From Neobacillus sp. CF12 (lineage in GTDB: Bacteria; Bacillota; Bacilli; Bacillales; Cytobacillaceae), in contig NZ_JAUCEU010000007.1 in the NCBI RefSeq assembly GCF_030348765.1, positions 5,367,501 through 5,431,500 of the forward strand: 64,000 nt of DNA. Reading direction: 5' to 3'. Every line of letters starts with the position of its first letter. The first letter of the stretch is position 1. Shown in pieces: positions 23,632 to 32,968 of the stretch. Position numbers and translations under genes: made by a program. The notes beneath the pieces were generated by a model. That model made no database searches. It saw only the letters and a list, made by a program, of their open reading frames with translations, and was not told the origin of the DNA.

Positions 23632-25962
23632 ATGAACGGTAAATATTTCTATTTTGCGATTACTGCCATATTAGGTGTATTAACTTCCCTTTTCTTTTTT
23701 CTGCCTTCTGTACTTTGTTCAATTATTTACTTTTATCTCCTCTACAGGTATAAAAGGTATACAAAATTACAATTGGTCCTCCTCACCTGCCTTTTTCTTC
23801 TCTTTTTCATCACCGGTAAACATACAATCATAAATAATAAAACCAACCTGCCAGATTCCCTTACAACCTTTTATCTAGAATATACGGAAAATACAAAGCT
23901 TGATGGTGATTTGCTTCAGGTTAGAGCAATTGACCTAAAGAATAAGGAAAGGCTTTTAATACGCTATAAAATTAAATCGGAGGAAGAAAAAGATACTCTA
24001 AAAGGCACCAATTTTTATGGACGTGTTTGTTATGTTAAAGGGGTATTAACAGACCCATCTATTGCTAAAAATCCCAATGCTTTTAACTACCGTAAATATT
24101 TAGCCAGTAAAAAAGTATATTATGTACTTGAAATAGAAAATAACCCCCTAAATCAATGTGCTGAAGTTAAATCAACTCCATTAACCCTGATTAAAGAAGT
24201 GCGATTTACTGGCATTCACTATTTGGAAAAACACTTTCCTCCAGAAATTGCTTCGCTGTCAGCTGCCTTAATATTTGGCGATAGAAGTATGTTTGACCCT
24301 GAAGTCCTATTGAATTATCAAAAAACCGGCATTGTTCATTTACTGGCAATTTCGGGCCTTCATGTTTCCTTGTTAATTGGAATGGTTTTTTATTTAGGAA
24401 TTAGAATTGGTTTGACTAGGCAATTCATGACGAATTTTCTTCTGATCATTTTGCCGATATATGCCATTCTAACAGGTGCTTCTCCCTCGGTAATTCGCGC
24501 AGTTCTAACGCTCTTCCTTATTTTATCTATTATAAAATGGAACAAACAAATCAAATTGTCACCCATTGATGCCATAAGCCTTACATTAATGATTTATGTG
24601 TTTTTTTCTCCTTTAATTATCTTAGATGCCGGCTTTCAGCTATCTTTTTCAGTAAGTTATGCCATTATTTTATCACTCAGAATTTTACCAAGGTACCAAC
24701 AAATTATCACAGCGATGATTGCTATATCCATTATCGCTCAGCTCGCAGCATTACCGATTTTACTTTATCATTTTTTTGAAATCTCCTTTATTAGCATTGC
24801 AGCCAATCTTCTTTATATCCCGCTTTTCTCGTTTTTATTTCTCCCAGGATTATATATCCTTTTTCTTATTCAAATTGTTTTTGGTGATAGTCCATCCATT
24901 CTCATAGCCCTATTTATGAAAATCATTACTTTAGCAAATGGAATAATTGACTATCTAGCAGACCTATCTTTCGCACAGCTTGTCACGGGAAGGCCAAACT
25001 TAATGATCTTTACTATTTATGTGGTGATCATCTTCTTTATTTTTCTATTATGGGAAGCGGGTTTTCAACAAAGGAGGAAACAAAAGGCTATTTATTTAGC
25101 GATTGCCTTAGTTACGTTTCAGACCGTATTTAATTGGGCAAATCCATTTGGTGAAGTCACTATGATAGATGTTGGACAGGGCGATAGTATTTTGATTCAT
25201 TACCCCTTTGGTAAAGGTACTTATTTAATTGATACAGGGGGAACGATTCAATTTGAAGAGGAAGAGTGGAAAAAGGCAGCAAAACCATATGAAGTCGGAA
25301 GAGATGTGGTAGTCCCTTATTTAAAAGGAAAGGGTATTACAAAAATAGATAAACTCATTCTTACACATGGTGATACCGATCATATTGGCGGAACTCTTGC
25401 CGTTTTAAAGGATATAAAAGTGAAACAAATATTAATGCCCTCAGTTGCTGAACCTTCAAAATCTGAAATAAATATCATTCAGGAGGCAAATAAAAGACAA
25501 ATTCAGGTTGTTAAGGTGGCTGAAGGGAGCCAATGGAAAAATGGTAAAAGTTTATTCTATGTTCTAAGTCCTGAAAAAAATTATCAAGGTGAACGAAATA
25601 GTGGTTCAATTGCGATTATCGCAAATATAGGAGGGCTTAACTGGTTTTTTGGCGGAGATCTCGACCAGGAGGGAGAAGAAAAGATTATTGAGAAATATCC
25701 TAATTTACATATTGATGTACTGAAGGCAGGACATCATGGCAGTAAAACCTCGACGAGTGAGAAATTTATAAATAAAATTAAACCCTCTATTGCCTTAATT
25801 TCAGTTGGTGAACGTAATCGTTATGGCCATCCTCATAACGAAGTCTTAGAGCAGCTCTCGAATACAACTATATACCGAACTGATAACCAAGGTGCCATCA
25901 CCTATAGGTTTTATAAGGACAGTGGAACCTTTTCTGCCTATTTACATAAGATAAAGCAATAA
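23632..25962 (+). CDS. comEC: DNA uptake channel ComEC
   Basis: Polytopic protein of 776 residues that passes single-stranded DNA through the membrane. It has N-terminal membrane helices, an OB-like extracellular part, and the central competence domain with HLLAISGLHVSLLIGM and SPSVIRAVLT. The C-terminal metallo-beta-lactamase domain carries the metal motif HGDTDHIGG from His-579 and later GGDLDQEGEE and GHHGSKTSTS, so a nuclease role is plausible. No frameshift or stop; the gene looks functional. Confidence 0.96.
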   Translation: MNGKYFYFAITAILGVLTSLFFFLPSVLCSIIYFYLLYRYKRYTKLQLVLLTCLFLLFFITGKHTIINNKTNLPDSLTTFYLEYTENTKLDGDLLQVRAIDLKNKERLLIRYKIKSEEEKDTLKGTNFYGRVCYVKGVLTDPSIAKNPNAFNYRKYLASKKVYYVLEIENNPLNQCAEVKSTPLTLIKEVRFTGIHYLEKHFPPEIASLSAALIFGDRSMFDPEVLLNYQKTGIVHLLAISGLHVSLLIGMVFYLGIRIGLTRQFMTNFLLIILPIYAILTGASPSVIRAVLTLFLILSIIKWNKQIKLSPIDAISLTLMIYVFFSPLIILDAGFQLSFSVSYAIILSLRILPRYQQIITAMIAISIIAQLAALPILLYHFFEISFISIAANLLYIPLFSFLFLPGLYILFLIQIVFGDSPSILIALFMKIITLANGIIDYLADLSFAQLVTGRPNLMIFTIYVVIIFFIFLLWEAGFQQRRKQKAIYLAIALVTFQTVFNWANPFGEVTMIDVGQGDSILIHYPFGKGTYLIDTGGTIQFEEEEWKKAAKPYEVGRDVVVPYLKGKGITKIDKLILTHGDTDHIGGTLAVLKDIKVKQILMPSVAEPSKSEINIIQEANKRQIQVVKVAEGSQWKNGKSLFYVLSPEKNYQGERNSGSIAIIANIGGLNWFFGGDLDQEGEEKIIEKYPNLHIDVLKAGHHGSKTSTSEKFINKIKPSIALISVGERNRYGHPHNEVLEQLSNTTIYRTDNQGAITYRFYKDSGTFSAYLHKIKQ

Positions 25963-25974
25963 CATCTCCAAAAA

Positions 25975-26004
25975 CGAAAAAGAGACTGCAGGATTGCAGC
26001 CTCC
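25975..26004 (-). terminator. Terminator of yqzM
   Basis: On the minus strand GAGGCTGCA and TGCAGTCTC pair around ATCC and are followed by TTTTTCGTTTTT. Confidence 0.75.
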
Positions 26005-26029
26005 AACAAATTAATTATGTAGCATTACA

Positions 26030-26164
26030 TTAGGATCCGACAACTTTAATAACTGTAGCAATAATAAACATTGTAGCAAAAAAACCAAAAGAAACAACAA
26101 AGCCTATCCCAGAATCGATTGCGTCATTACCTTTACTTTGCACATTCTTTTCAAATTCATTCAC
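26030..26164 (-). CDS. yqzM: YqzM family small membrane protein
   Basis: 44 residues: MNEFEKNVQSKGNDAIDSGI followed by a membrane helix (about residues 21-40, FVVSFGFFATMFIIATVIKV) and GS. Practically identical in plan to YqzM of B. subtilis, which lies at the same place between comEC and holA. The function is unknown. GTG start at 26164 behind AGGAGGGG on the minus strand. Confidence 0.9.
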   Translation of the reverse strand: MNEFEKNVQSKGNDAIDSGIGFVVSFGFFATMFIIATVIKVVGS

Positions 26165-26289
26165 AATATACCCCTCCTATTTCACATAATAGTATAAGCG
26201 ATTTAACTTCAAAAATCCAGTATACATTCAATATCTGCTTCCTCTATTGACAAGAGTTGACACAAATACTTTATCCCAAAAAGGTGACA

Positions 26290-26405
26290 CTAAATTTACA
26301 CAAGGAACTCCGCCAGGCAATTAAAAGATCCTAGGGCATTAATTGCGGGCGTTCATTATAGATCGGGAATTGGCGCTTTTTACGGAAGCCGTCAATTCCC
26401 TTTTA
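26290..26405 (+). other. Possible structured leader upstream of holA
   Basis: In the 310-base gap between yqzM and holA, GGGAATTGGC at about 26361 and GTCAATTCCC at about 26391 can form a stem followed by TTTT, and the preceding stretch contains paired GGCAATTAA / TTAATTGC. Two TTGACA boxes lie just upstream (26247-26252 and 26257-26262). This could be a leader with an attenuator or a plain terminator; by eye I cannot tell. Confidence 0.35.
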
Positions 26406-26474
26406 ACACTTGTCAAATCGTCCAAGCTTCATTACGATAGAGAATGGAACGTAAATTGAAGGGGAGCTTGGATA

Positions 26475-27491
26475 ATGGTATTAGAAGTTTGGAAACAAAT
26501 TAAACAACGGGAAATTGCTCCCATTTATTTATTATATGGTACAGAGACTTTTTTAATCAATGAAACGAAACAATTGCTGCTAAATCAGGTTTTAGATGAA
26601 GAAGAAAAGGACTTTAATTTTACCGCGTATGATTTAGAAGAAACACCTATCGAAACGGCGTTAGAGGATGCAGAAACCTTCCCTTTTTTAGGTGAAAAAA
26701 AGGTGATATTTTTACATAATCCCAAGTTTTTAACTGCTGAAAAGACAAAAGAAAAAATTGACCATAATATCTCCAGATTTGAAATGTATATTAAAGAACC
26801 TGCTCCCTATACAATCTTGGTTATCTCGGCTCCGTATGAAAAACTTGATGAACGAAAAAAGATTACCAAAGAGCTAAAAAGAAGTGCTGTCACAGTAGAA
26901 GCAAAAAAGTTGAACGAGCATGACTTGAAAAATTGGGTAAAGGAAAGAGCAAAAGTACAGGGCATTGTTTTTGATCATGATGCACTCGAACTCTTGATTA
27001 CACTTGTAGGTACGAATATGTTTATGATTACAAGTGAAGTGGATAAATTAGCGTTGTATGCTGCTGAGGAAAAACAAATTAATGCCACAATGGTTGAAAA
27101 ATTAGTTTCGAGATCTCTGGAGCAAAATATTTTTACCTTAATTGAAAAAGTAGTCCAAAGAAGACCGGAAGACGCACTAAGAATTTATTATGATTTATTA
27201 AAGCAAAACGAGGAACCGATTAAGATATTAGCACTGCTTGCAGGGCAATTCAGGCTTATTTATCAGGTAAAAGAGCTTTCGAGAAGAGGGTATGGACAAC
27301 AGCAAATGGCTGGTTTTTTGAAAACTCATCCCTTCCGAGTAAAGCTTGCTGCAGGACAAGCCAATCAATTTACGGATGAAGAATTGACCAACCTAATAGG
27401 GATGCTGGCAAATGCTGACCATCAAATGAAAACGGGAGGCATGAATAAATCATTACTAATAGAATTGTTGTTATTTAAAATAAAACGTTAA
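26475..27491 (+). CDS. holA: DNA polymerase III delta subunit
   Basis: Clamp-loader subunit that opens the beta clamp. 338 residues. The N-terminus has the family pattern PIYLLYGTETFLINET, then an AAA+-like fold without a P-loop (expected for delta), and a C-terminal collar with LLKQNEEPIKILALLAGQFRLIYQVKELSRRG. Corresponds to YqeN. A terminator shared with rpsT follows. Confidence 0.95.
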   Translation: MVLEVWKQIKQREIAPIYLLYGTETFLINETKQLLLNQVLDEEEKDFNFTAYDLEETPIETALEDAETFPFLGEKKVIFLHNPKFLTAEKTKEKIDHNISRFEMYIKEPAPYTILVISAPYEKLDERKKITKELKRSAVTVEAKKLNEHDLKNWVKERAKVQGIVFDHDALELLITLVGTNMFMITSEVDKLALYAAEEKQINATMVEKLVSRSLEQNIFTLIEKVVQRRPEDALRIYYDLLKQNEEPIKILALLAGQFRLIYQVKELSRRGYGQQQMAGFLKTHPFRVKLAAGQANQFTDEELTNLIGMLANADHQMKTGGMNKSLLIELLLFKIKR

Positions 27492-27494
27492 AAC

Positions 27495-27526
27495 AAAAAA
27501 ACGATTCCAAATAGGAATCGTTTTTT
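27495..27526. terminator. Bidirectional terminator between holA and rpsT
   Basis: AAAAAAACGATTCC and GGAATCGTTTTTT around AAATA; A-run and T-run on both sides serve convergent genes. Confidence 0.9.
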
Positions 27527-27538
27527 CATGCGCTCTTA

Positions 27539-27799
27539 TTATAGAGAGTTAGCTTTTTTAGCAAGACGTGATTTTTTACGAGCAGCAGCATTTTTATGGA
27601 TAAGTCCTTTAGCAGCAGCCTTGTCTAGTTTGCTAGCAGCAGTTGAGAATGCTTCTTTAGCAGCAGGAGCATCGTTAAGAGTAACAGCAGCTTCTACTTT
27701 CTTAACAGCAGTACGCATTGCAGATTTAGCAGTTGTATTTTGAGCATTACGAGCTTCGCTTGTTTTTACACGCTTAATAGCAGATTTAATGTTAGGCAT
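27539..27799 (-). CDS. rpsT: 30S ribosomal protein S20
   Basis: 86 residues, Ala/Lys-rich, beginning [15 protein letters not shown] and ending [13 protein letters not shown], the usual S20 composition. It binds 16S rRNA early in assembly. The start is the ATG at 27799 behind AGGAGGTGAAAG; three codons further upstream there is an in-frame GTG that overlaps the site and was not used. Confidence 0.97.
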   Translation of the reverse strand: MPNIKSAIKRVKTSEARNAQNTTAKSAMRTAVKKVEAAVTLNDAPAAKEAFSTAASKLDKAAAKGLIHKNAAARKKSRLAKKANSL

Positions 27800-27877
27800 T
27801 ACTTTCACCTCCTACAAAGAATCGAGACTATATGAACTCGACTTTACCTTCATTCACAATTAATCAGAACAAGTGAT

Positions 27878-27906
27878 ATTTTATCAAAACAAACCCTAGA
27901 TTGCAA
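27878..27906 (-). promoter_or_regulatory. rpsT promoter
   Basis: Minus strand TTGCAA (27901-27906), 17-base spacer, TAAAAT (27878-27883). Leaves a leader of about 70 bases before rpsT. Confidence 0.65.
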
Positions 27907-28008
27907 TACTAGATTATTTTCATATAAGAATAAACTTGAATGTTTTAGCGAAAAAGGGGCAAAAATAGGAAATAGTTTCTATTTAGAATTTAAAGATGGG
28001 AGCGCGAC

Positions 28009-29148
28009 ATGATGCAGGAGAACTTAAATACCAATATAGACTTAAGTCAGTACTCAATTCGAACGGATTTAGCGATTGAAGCAAGAGAAATGGTTATTGC
28101 TGATAGGGAAGGGACAGTCAATCAAGCGGAGAACATCTCACAAATTGAAGGGGTCATCATAAAAGAAAAAGATGTAGATGATATAAAAATATCATTAGTT
28201 GAGGTCACAGAAGAAGGCGGAAATCAACTAGGTAAAAAAGCTGGACGTTATTTAACACTTGAAGTACAAGGGATTAGGCAGCAGGATACACCGTTGCAAC
28301 AAAAAGTTGAGGGGATTTTTGCAAAAGAATTCGCGCACTTTCTAGAAGGCACAGGGATTAAAAAAGATGCAACTTGTCTTGTTGTTGGCCTGGGAAATTG
28401 GAATGTGACTCCTGATGCACTTGGACCGATGGTTTGTGAGAACCTACTTATTACCAGACACTTGTTCCAATTACAGCCAGAGAGTGTAGAAGAAGGATAT
28501 CGTCCAGTTAGTTCTTTAGTTCCTGGGGTAATGGGATTAACAGGAATTGAGACGAGCGATATTATTTTTGGAGTAGTGGAAAAAACAAAGCCTGATTTTG
28601 TTATAGCTATTGATGCATTAGCAGCTAGATCAATTGAAAGAGTCAATTCTACCATCCAAGTCTCTGATACAGGTATTCATCCAGGGTCAGGTGTAGGGAA
28701 TAAAAGAAAAGAATTAAGCAAAGAAACATTGGGAGTGCCTGTAATAGCTATCGGAGTTCCGACTGTTGTTGACGCCGTTTCAATTACGAGTGACACGATC
28801 GATTATATCCTGAAGCATTTTGGTAAGGAGCTTAAGGAAGGAAATCGTCCTTCAAGAGCCCTCGCACCCGCGGGTATGACGTTTGGGAAGCGAAAAAAAC
28901 TTACCGAAGATGATCTTCCGGAAGAAAAACACCGTAAGACCTTCTTAGGGATGATTGGAACTTTAGAAGAGGAAGAAAAACGTAAATTAATCTACGAGGT
29001 TCTATCCCCTCTTGGACATAATCTAATGGTCACTCCAAAAGAAGTGGATGTATTTATTGAAGATATGGCTAACCTTATTGCAAGCGGCTTGAATGCTTCT
29101 CTCCACAGTAACGTCGATCAAGGGAATGCAGGTTACTATACACGTTAA
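28009..29148 (+). CDS. gpr: Spore germination endopeptidase GPR
   Basis: Degrades small acid-soluble spore proteins early in germination. The 379-residue zymogen has a short N-terminal propeptide with the autoprocessing region [15 protein letters not shown]; in B. megaterium cleavage falls at the equivalent position just before TDLA. Conserved catalytic-domain segments [38 protein letters not shown] and [13 protein letters not shown] [18 protein letters not shown] are present. Begins ATGATG behind GGGAGCG. It is expected to be forespore-expressed, though no convincing SigG promoter could be picked. Confidence 0.96.
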   Translation: MMQENLNTNIDLSQYSIRTDLAIEAREMVIADREGTVNQAENISQIEGVIIKEKDVDDIKISLVEVTEEGGNQLGKKAGRYLTLEVQGIRQQDTPLQQKVEGIFAKEFAHFLEGTGIKKDATCLVVGLGNWNVTPDALGPMVCENLLITRHLFQLQPESVEEGYRPVSSLVPGVMGLTGIETSDIIFGVVEKTKPDFVIAIDALAARSIERVNSTIQVSDTGIHPGSGVGNKRKELSKETLGVPVIAIGVPTVVDAVSITSDTIDYILKHFGKELKEGNRPSRALAPAGMTFGKRKKLTEDDLPEEKHRKTFLGMIGTLEEEEKRKLIYEVLSPLGHNLMVTPKEVDVFIEDMANLIASGLNASLHSNVDQGNAGYYTR

Positions 29149-29242
29149 TGTTCTTTTAACCACCTCTTAATTGTGAATTATGGTTCTAGCAATTCTAGTA
29201 ATGTCATAAGTATTTACTAGAATCAAATTGAGAGGTGGAACC

Positions 29243-30427
29243 ATGAAATCTACTAGGAATTCTGGATTGTTTTTGACGGTGCAAGGGACGAATCTTATAA
29301 AAGTAACCTCTTTTATCTTATTGTTTATGGTATTGGTGTTTTCCATCAGTGGGTTGTTAACATCATTAAAGCCCCAATTCCGACCTATGTCTAACTCTGT
29401 AAATACAGCAGCGAATCAAGTTAATGGGAAAATGCTCTATCAACTAATGGCATGGGAGAATCATCATTTCCTGTCCATTGAAGATAATTTAACAGCAAGC
29501 CCTAAGTTAACCAACTTAATTTTTAAGCTTTCGAGCAATATTAATTTAAACGACCCTAGAAGTCTTTTAGGCAGGGAACTACCCGGATTTTTTCAGTTTG
29601 ACGGAAAAATTGTTGTCGCCGGTGAAGGTTCCAACTATACCAATATGCCAATGGAATCAGCACCACCAATAGAAATTATGCAAGCAGAGCGCGAGGCTTC
29701 ATTGCAGAACTTAGAAGGAATTGATCAAGGCGACAGCGGTGGTGAAAAGCCTTCACCGTCACTTACGACAGGTGAAAAGAAGGTCGTACATCTCTACTTT
29801 ACACATAATCGCGAGTCCTATCTCCCTTATCTGCAAGGAGTCACCGATCCTGACCTGGCGTATCATTCTCAATTAAATGTAACGAAAATAGGCGATAAAT
29901 TAAAAGAAAGCCTAGAGGCTAGAGGGATTGGAACATCGGTTGATAAAACAGATATAATGGGGACAGTCAAGATGCCAGTTACTTATCGAAAATCAGGTGA
30001 ATTGGTTCAGACTGCAATGGCACAAAACCGTGAAATACAATATTTAATCGACATCCACCGGGATGCACGCCGGAAGGATAAAACTACACCAATAATAAAT
30101 GGACAAGCCTATGCACAGTTGGTTTTTGTAGTAGGTGGAAACAACCCTAACCATGAAAAAAATGAAAAGTTAGCCACAGATCTCCATAATCTTTTACAAG
30201 AGAAATATAAAGGGATCAGTTGGGGAGTTTTGAAAAAAGCAGGCGCGGGCTCAAATGGAGTATATAATCAAAATCTTTCTGAGAATGCCTTATTAATTGA
30301 ATTTGGCGGCGTCGACAATACATTTGAAGAGATAAATCGTTCAGCTGAGGCACTAGCCGATGTTTTCAGTGAATATTTCTGGCAGGCAGAAAAAGTGAAT
30401 GCTGAACCTTCCACGGATAAACAATAG
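29243..30427 (+). CDS. spoIIP: Stage II sporulation protein P, peptidoglycan hydrolase
   Basis: Membrane-anchored amidase/endopeptidase that acts with SpoIID and SpoIIM in engulfment. A membrane helix lies at about residues 19-40 (TSFILLFMVLVFSISGLLTSL). The catalytic domain starts around residue 175 (VVHLYFTHNRESYLPYL), with YLIDIHRDARR and a C-terminal LLIEFGGVDNT that provide metal-binding His and Glu. 394 residues. The ATG follows AGAGGTGG. Immediately downstream of gpr, as in B. subtilis. Confidence 0.95.
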   Translation: MKSTRNSGLFLTVQGTNLIKVTSFILLFMVLVFSISGLLTSLKPQFRPMSNSVNTAANQVNGKMLYQLMAWENHHFLSIEDNLTASPKLTNLIFKLSSNINLNDPRSLLGRELPGFFQFDGKIVVAGEGSNYTNMPMESAPPIEIMQAEREASLQNLEGIDQGDSGGEKPSPSLTTGEKKVVHLYFTHNRESYLPYLQGVTDPDLAYHSQLNVTKIGDKLKESLEARGIGTSVDKTDIMGTVKMPVTYRKSGELVQTAMAQNREIQYLIDIHRDARRKDKTTPIINGQAYAQLVFVVGGNNPNHEKNEKLATDLHNLLQEKYKGISWGVLKKAGAGSNGVYNQNLSENALLIEFGGVDNTFEEINRSAEALADVFSEYFWQAEKVNAEPSTDKQ

Positions 30428-30446
30428 AGGTAAAGGAGCATGTCAT

Positions 30447-30773
30447 ATGAAAATGTTCATGCTAAAGTTTTTCTGTATCCTGGCGCTGATGTTTATTTCG
30501 GTCTTAGCTGGGATGCAATTGGCTAATGACGGTATTCATAAGATGAAAGGCTACGATGACCCGAATTTTCAAAATGCTGTTGCAATAAATGACAATGGTG
30601 AACAAGTTAAGGCAACTTTTTTGGGAAATGAAATATCGTCTCATGATCTAAACGAAAAGAAAAAGAAGCTTGAGGAAATAAGTGCCTTTAATCTATTTTC
30701 CTCGATGGGAAAGAAGATTTCACAAGGTGTCTCTAATGCTTCAGAAAAACTGATTAATCTAATAACAAAATAA
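30447..30773 (+). CDS. yqxA: YqxA, DUF3679 family protein
   Basis: 108 residues with a short cytosolic start and one membrane helix (about residues 6-25, LKFFCILALMFISVLAGMQ), then a polar region with a Lys-rich coiled segment (NEKKKKLEEIS). The function is unknown; it always follows spoIIP and is presumably cotranscribed. The ATG sits seven bases after AAAGGAG. An upstream frame overlapping the spoIIP end was rejected. Confidence 0.87.
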   Translation: MKMFMLKFFCILALMFISVLAGMQLANDGIHKMKGYDDPNFQNAVAINDNGEQVKATFLGNEISSHDLNEKKKKLEEISAFNLFSSMGKKISQGVSNASEKLINLITK

Positions 30774-30781
30774 ATATTCCT

Positions 30782-30815
30782 AGCGGATCCTTCTCTTGGA
30801 TGCCGCTTTTTTTTT
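30782..30815 (+). terminator. Terminator after yqxA
   Basis: AGCGG-ATCC and GGAT-GCCGCT with a small bulge, then a T run of nine. Confidence 0.8.
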
Positions 30816-30831
30816 GTTGTTTCAGTTTTAA

Positions 30832-30860
30832 TTGAATCTTATTTCCCGTACTGATATAAT
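30832..30860 (+). promoter_or_regulatory. lepA promoter
   Basis: TTGAAT at 30832-30837 and TATAAT at 30855-30860 with exactly 17 bases between. Confidence 0.8.
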
Positions 30861-30903
30861 CAAAAATAGTGTAATTGTGCGAGTTATAGTAGGAGTGAAA
30901 CAC

Positions 30904-32739
30904 ATGAATAGAGAAGAAAAATTAAAAAGACAGTCTAAGATAAGAAATTTCTCGATTATTGCCCATATTGACCACGGGAAATCAACATTAGCAGATCGTA
31001 TTTTAGAAAAAACCAATGCATTATCATCCCGTGAAATGAAGGCTCAGCTTCTAGATTCGATGGATTTAGAAAGAGAACGCGGGATTACGATTAAGTTAAA
31101 TGCCGTACAATTAAAATACAAAGCAAAAGATGGTGAAGAATATACTTTCCATCTTATTGATACACCTGGGCACGTCGATTTTACCTATGAGGTTTCTCGA
31201 AGTTTGGCTGCCTGTGAGGGTGCAATTTTAGTTGTTGATGCCGCACAAGGAATTGAAGCGCAAACCTTGGCGAACGTTTACCTTGCTTTAGATAATAACC
31301 TTGAAATTTTACCGGTTATCAATAAAATCGACTTACCAAGTGCTGAGCCTGAAAGAGTCCGTAATGAAATCGAAGAGGTGATTGGACTTGATGCTTCTGA
31401 AGCGGTTTTAGCGTCTGCTAAAGCGGGAATTGGGATTGAGGACATCCTAGAACAGGTAGTGAAATCTGTTCCTGCACCAACTGGTGACCCTGATGCTCCA
31501 TTAAAAGCACTAATTTTTGATTCCCTTTATGATGCTTATCGCGGTGTCGTTGCTTACATTCGTGTGGTAGAAGGAAGCGTAAAAGTTGGCGATAAAATTA
31601 AAATGATGGCTACTGGTGCAGAATTTGAAGTGAATGAAGTTGGAGTATTTACACCAAAATCATTGCTCCTAGATGAACTTACAGTTGGTGATGTTGGGTT
31701 CCTTTCAGCATCGATTAAAAATGTTGGCGATACACGTGTCGGTGATACGATTACGAACGCTAAAAACGGTGCGACAGAAGCACTGCCAGGTTACCGTAAG
31801 TTAAACCCAATGGTGTATTGTGGCTTGTATCCAATCGATACGGCAAAATTCAATGATTTACGTGAAGCACTAGAGAAACTGCAATTAAACGATTCTGCGC
31901 TTCAATTTGAGCCTGAAACATCTCAAGCCCTGGGTTTTGGTTTTCGCTGTGGATTCTTAGGACTACTTCATATGGAGATTATTCAAGAGCGAATTGAGCG
32001 TGAATTCAAGATTGATTTGATTACAACAGCACCGAGTGTTATCTATGATGTACACATGACAAATGGCACTCAAATAAAAGTGGATAACCCTTCAAATCTT
32101 CCGGATCCACAGAAAATTGACCATGTTGAAGAGCCTTACGTAAAAGCAACGATGATGGCTCCAAATGAATATGTCGGTGCGATTATGGAGCTGTGTCAGC
32201 AAAAGCGTGGTATGTTTATTAATATGGATTACCAAGGTGAAAACCGTGTAAGCATTATTTATGAAATTCCGTTAGCAGAAATTGTTTACGATTTCTTTGA
32301 TCAACTTAAATCTAGCACCCGAGGCTATGCATCATTTGATTATGAGTTAATTGGCTATAAACCGTCTAGCTTGGTTAAGATGGATATATTGTTAAACGCT
32401 GAAAAGGTGGATGCCTTAAGCTTTATCGTTCATAAAGATTTTGCCTATGAACGCGGCAAAGTCATTGTTGAGAAGCTAAAGGAATTAATCCCAAGGCAGC
32501 AATTCGAAGTTCCTGTCCAAGCGGCTATTGGTCAAAAAATTGTTGCTCGTTCAACCATTAAATCCATGGGTAAAAACGTATTGGCTAAATGTTATGGGGG
32601 AGATATCTCTCGTAAACGAAAGCTGCTCGAGAAACAAAAAGAAGGTAAAAAACGGATGAAACAGGTTGGTTCTGTAGAGGTCCCACAAGAAGCCTTCATG
32701 GCTGTTCTAAAAATGGATGATAATAATACAAAAAAATAA
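30904..32739 (+). CDS. lepA: Elongation factor 4 (LepA)
   Basis: Ribosome-dependent GTPase related to EF-G, involved in back-translocation and 30S biogenesis. 611 residues. G1 is [13 protein letters not shown] near residues 18-30, G3 is DTPGHVDF, G4 is NKID. The C-terminal LepA-specific domain has [51 protein letters not shown] sequence, here seen as [16 protein letters not shown]. Start ATG at 30904 behind AGGAGTG; an earlier in-frame TTG coincides with the -35 box and is not a start. Confidence 0.97.
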   Translation: MNREEKLKRQSKIRNFSIIAHIDHGKSTLADRILEKTNALSSREMKAQLLDSMDLERERGITIKLNAVQLKYKAKDGEEYTFHLIDTPGHVDFTYEVSRSLAACEGAILVVDAAQGIEAQTLANVYLALDNNLEILPVINKIDLPSAEPERVRNEIEEVIGLDASEAVLASAKAGIGIEDILEQVVKSVPAPTGDPDAPLKALIFDSLYDAYRGVVAYIRVVEGSVKVGDKIKMMATGAEFEVNEVGVFTPKSLLLDELTVGDVGFLSASIKNVGDTRVGDTITNAKNGATEALPGYRKLNPMVYCGLYPIDTAKFNDLREALEKLQLNDSALQFEPETSQALGFGFRCGFLGLLHMEIIQERIEREFKIDLITTAPSVIYDVHMTNGTQIKVDNPSNLPDPQKIDHVEEPYVKATMMAPNEYVGAIMELCQQKRGMFINMDYQGENRVSIIYEIPLAEIVYDFFDQLKSSTRGYASFDYELIGYKPSSLVKMDILLNAEKVDALSFIVHKDFAYERGKVIVEKLKELIPRQQFEVPVQAAIGQKIVARSTIKSMGKNVLAKCYGGDISRKRKLLEKQKEGKKRMKQVGSVEVPQEAFMAVLKMDDNNTKK

Positions 32740-32750
32740 AAAATGAAACG

Positions 32751-32796
32751 GGAGGTTGGGATGTCTATTTATAGGCGAAATCCAGCCTCTTTTTAC
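32751..32796 (+). terminator. Probable terminator after lepA
   Basis: GAGGTTGGGA and TCCAGCCTC pair (with G-U pairs) across a 26-base loop, followed by TTTTTAC. Confidence 0.55.
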
Positions 32797-32806
32797 TAGA
32801 AAAATA

Positions 32807-32957
32807 TGTCTAGCTGCAGCGCCTAGGGGCTCTAAGGTCTAAGTCAATCCGTCAGAAAGGTTAATGAACAACCTTCCCGCCGGCTCGTCTAGACTCACGC
32901 CCCGAGGAAAAAATGAACTTCTTTTTTCCCTGAGCAAGGCGCTCCCGCTTTTCCAGG
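32807..32957. repeat. Second repeat family, copy A
   Basis: About 150 bp starting TGTCTAGCTGCAGCGCC and closing with GGCGCTCCCGCTTTTCC. It contains AGTCAATCCGTCAGAAAGG, AACAACCTTC and GCCGGCTCGTC, shared in order with copy B at 37931. AGCGCC (32818-32823) and GGCGCT (32938-32943) are inverted termini. It is non-coding; it forms the sequence just upstream of the hemW ribosome-binding site. Confidence 0.75.
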
Positions 32958-32968
32958 AAGGTGAAAGT

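Noticed and set aside
27930..28008. SigG-like promoter before gpr (GAATG with a weak AAAAATA 18 bases later)
   Set aside because: The -10 part matches CATnnTA at only three of five positions.
32864..32968. 35-codon N-terminal extension of hemW
   Set aside because: It lies inside repeat copy A; the ATG at 32969 has a good Shine-Dalgarno and the family N-terminus.
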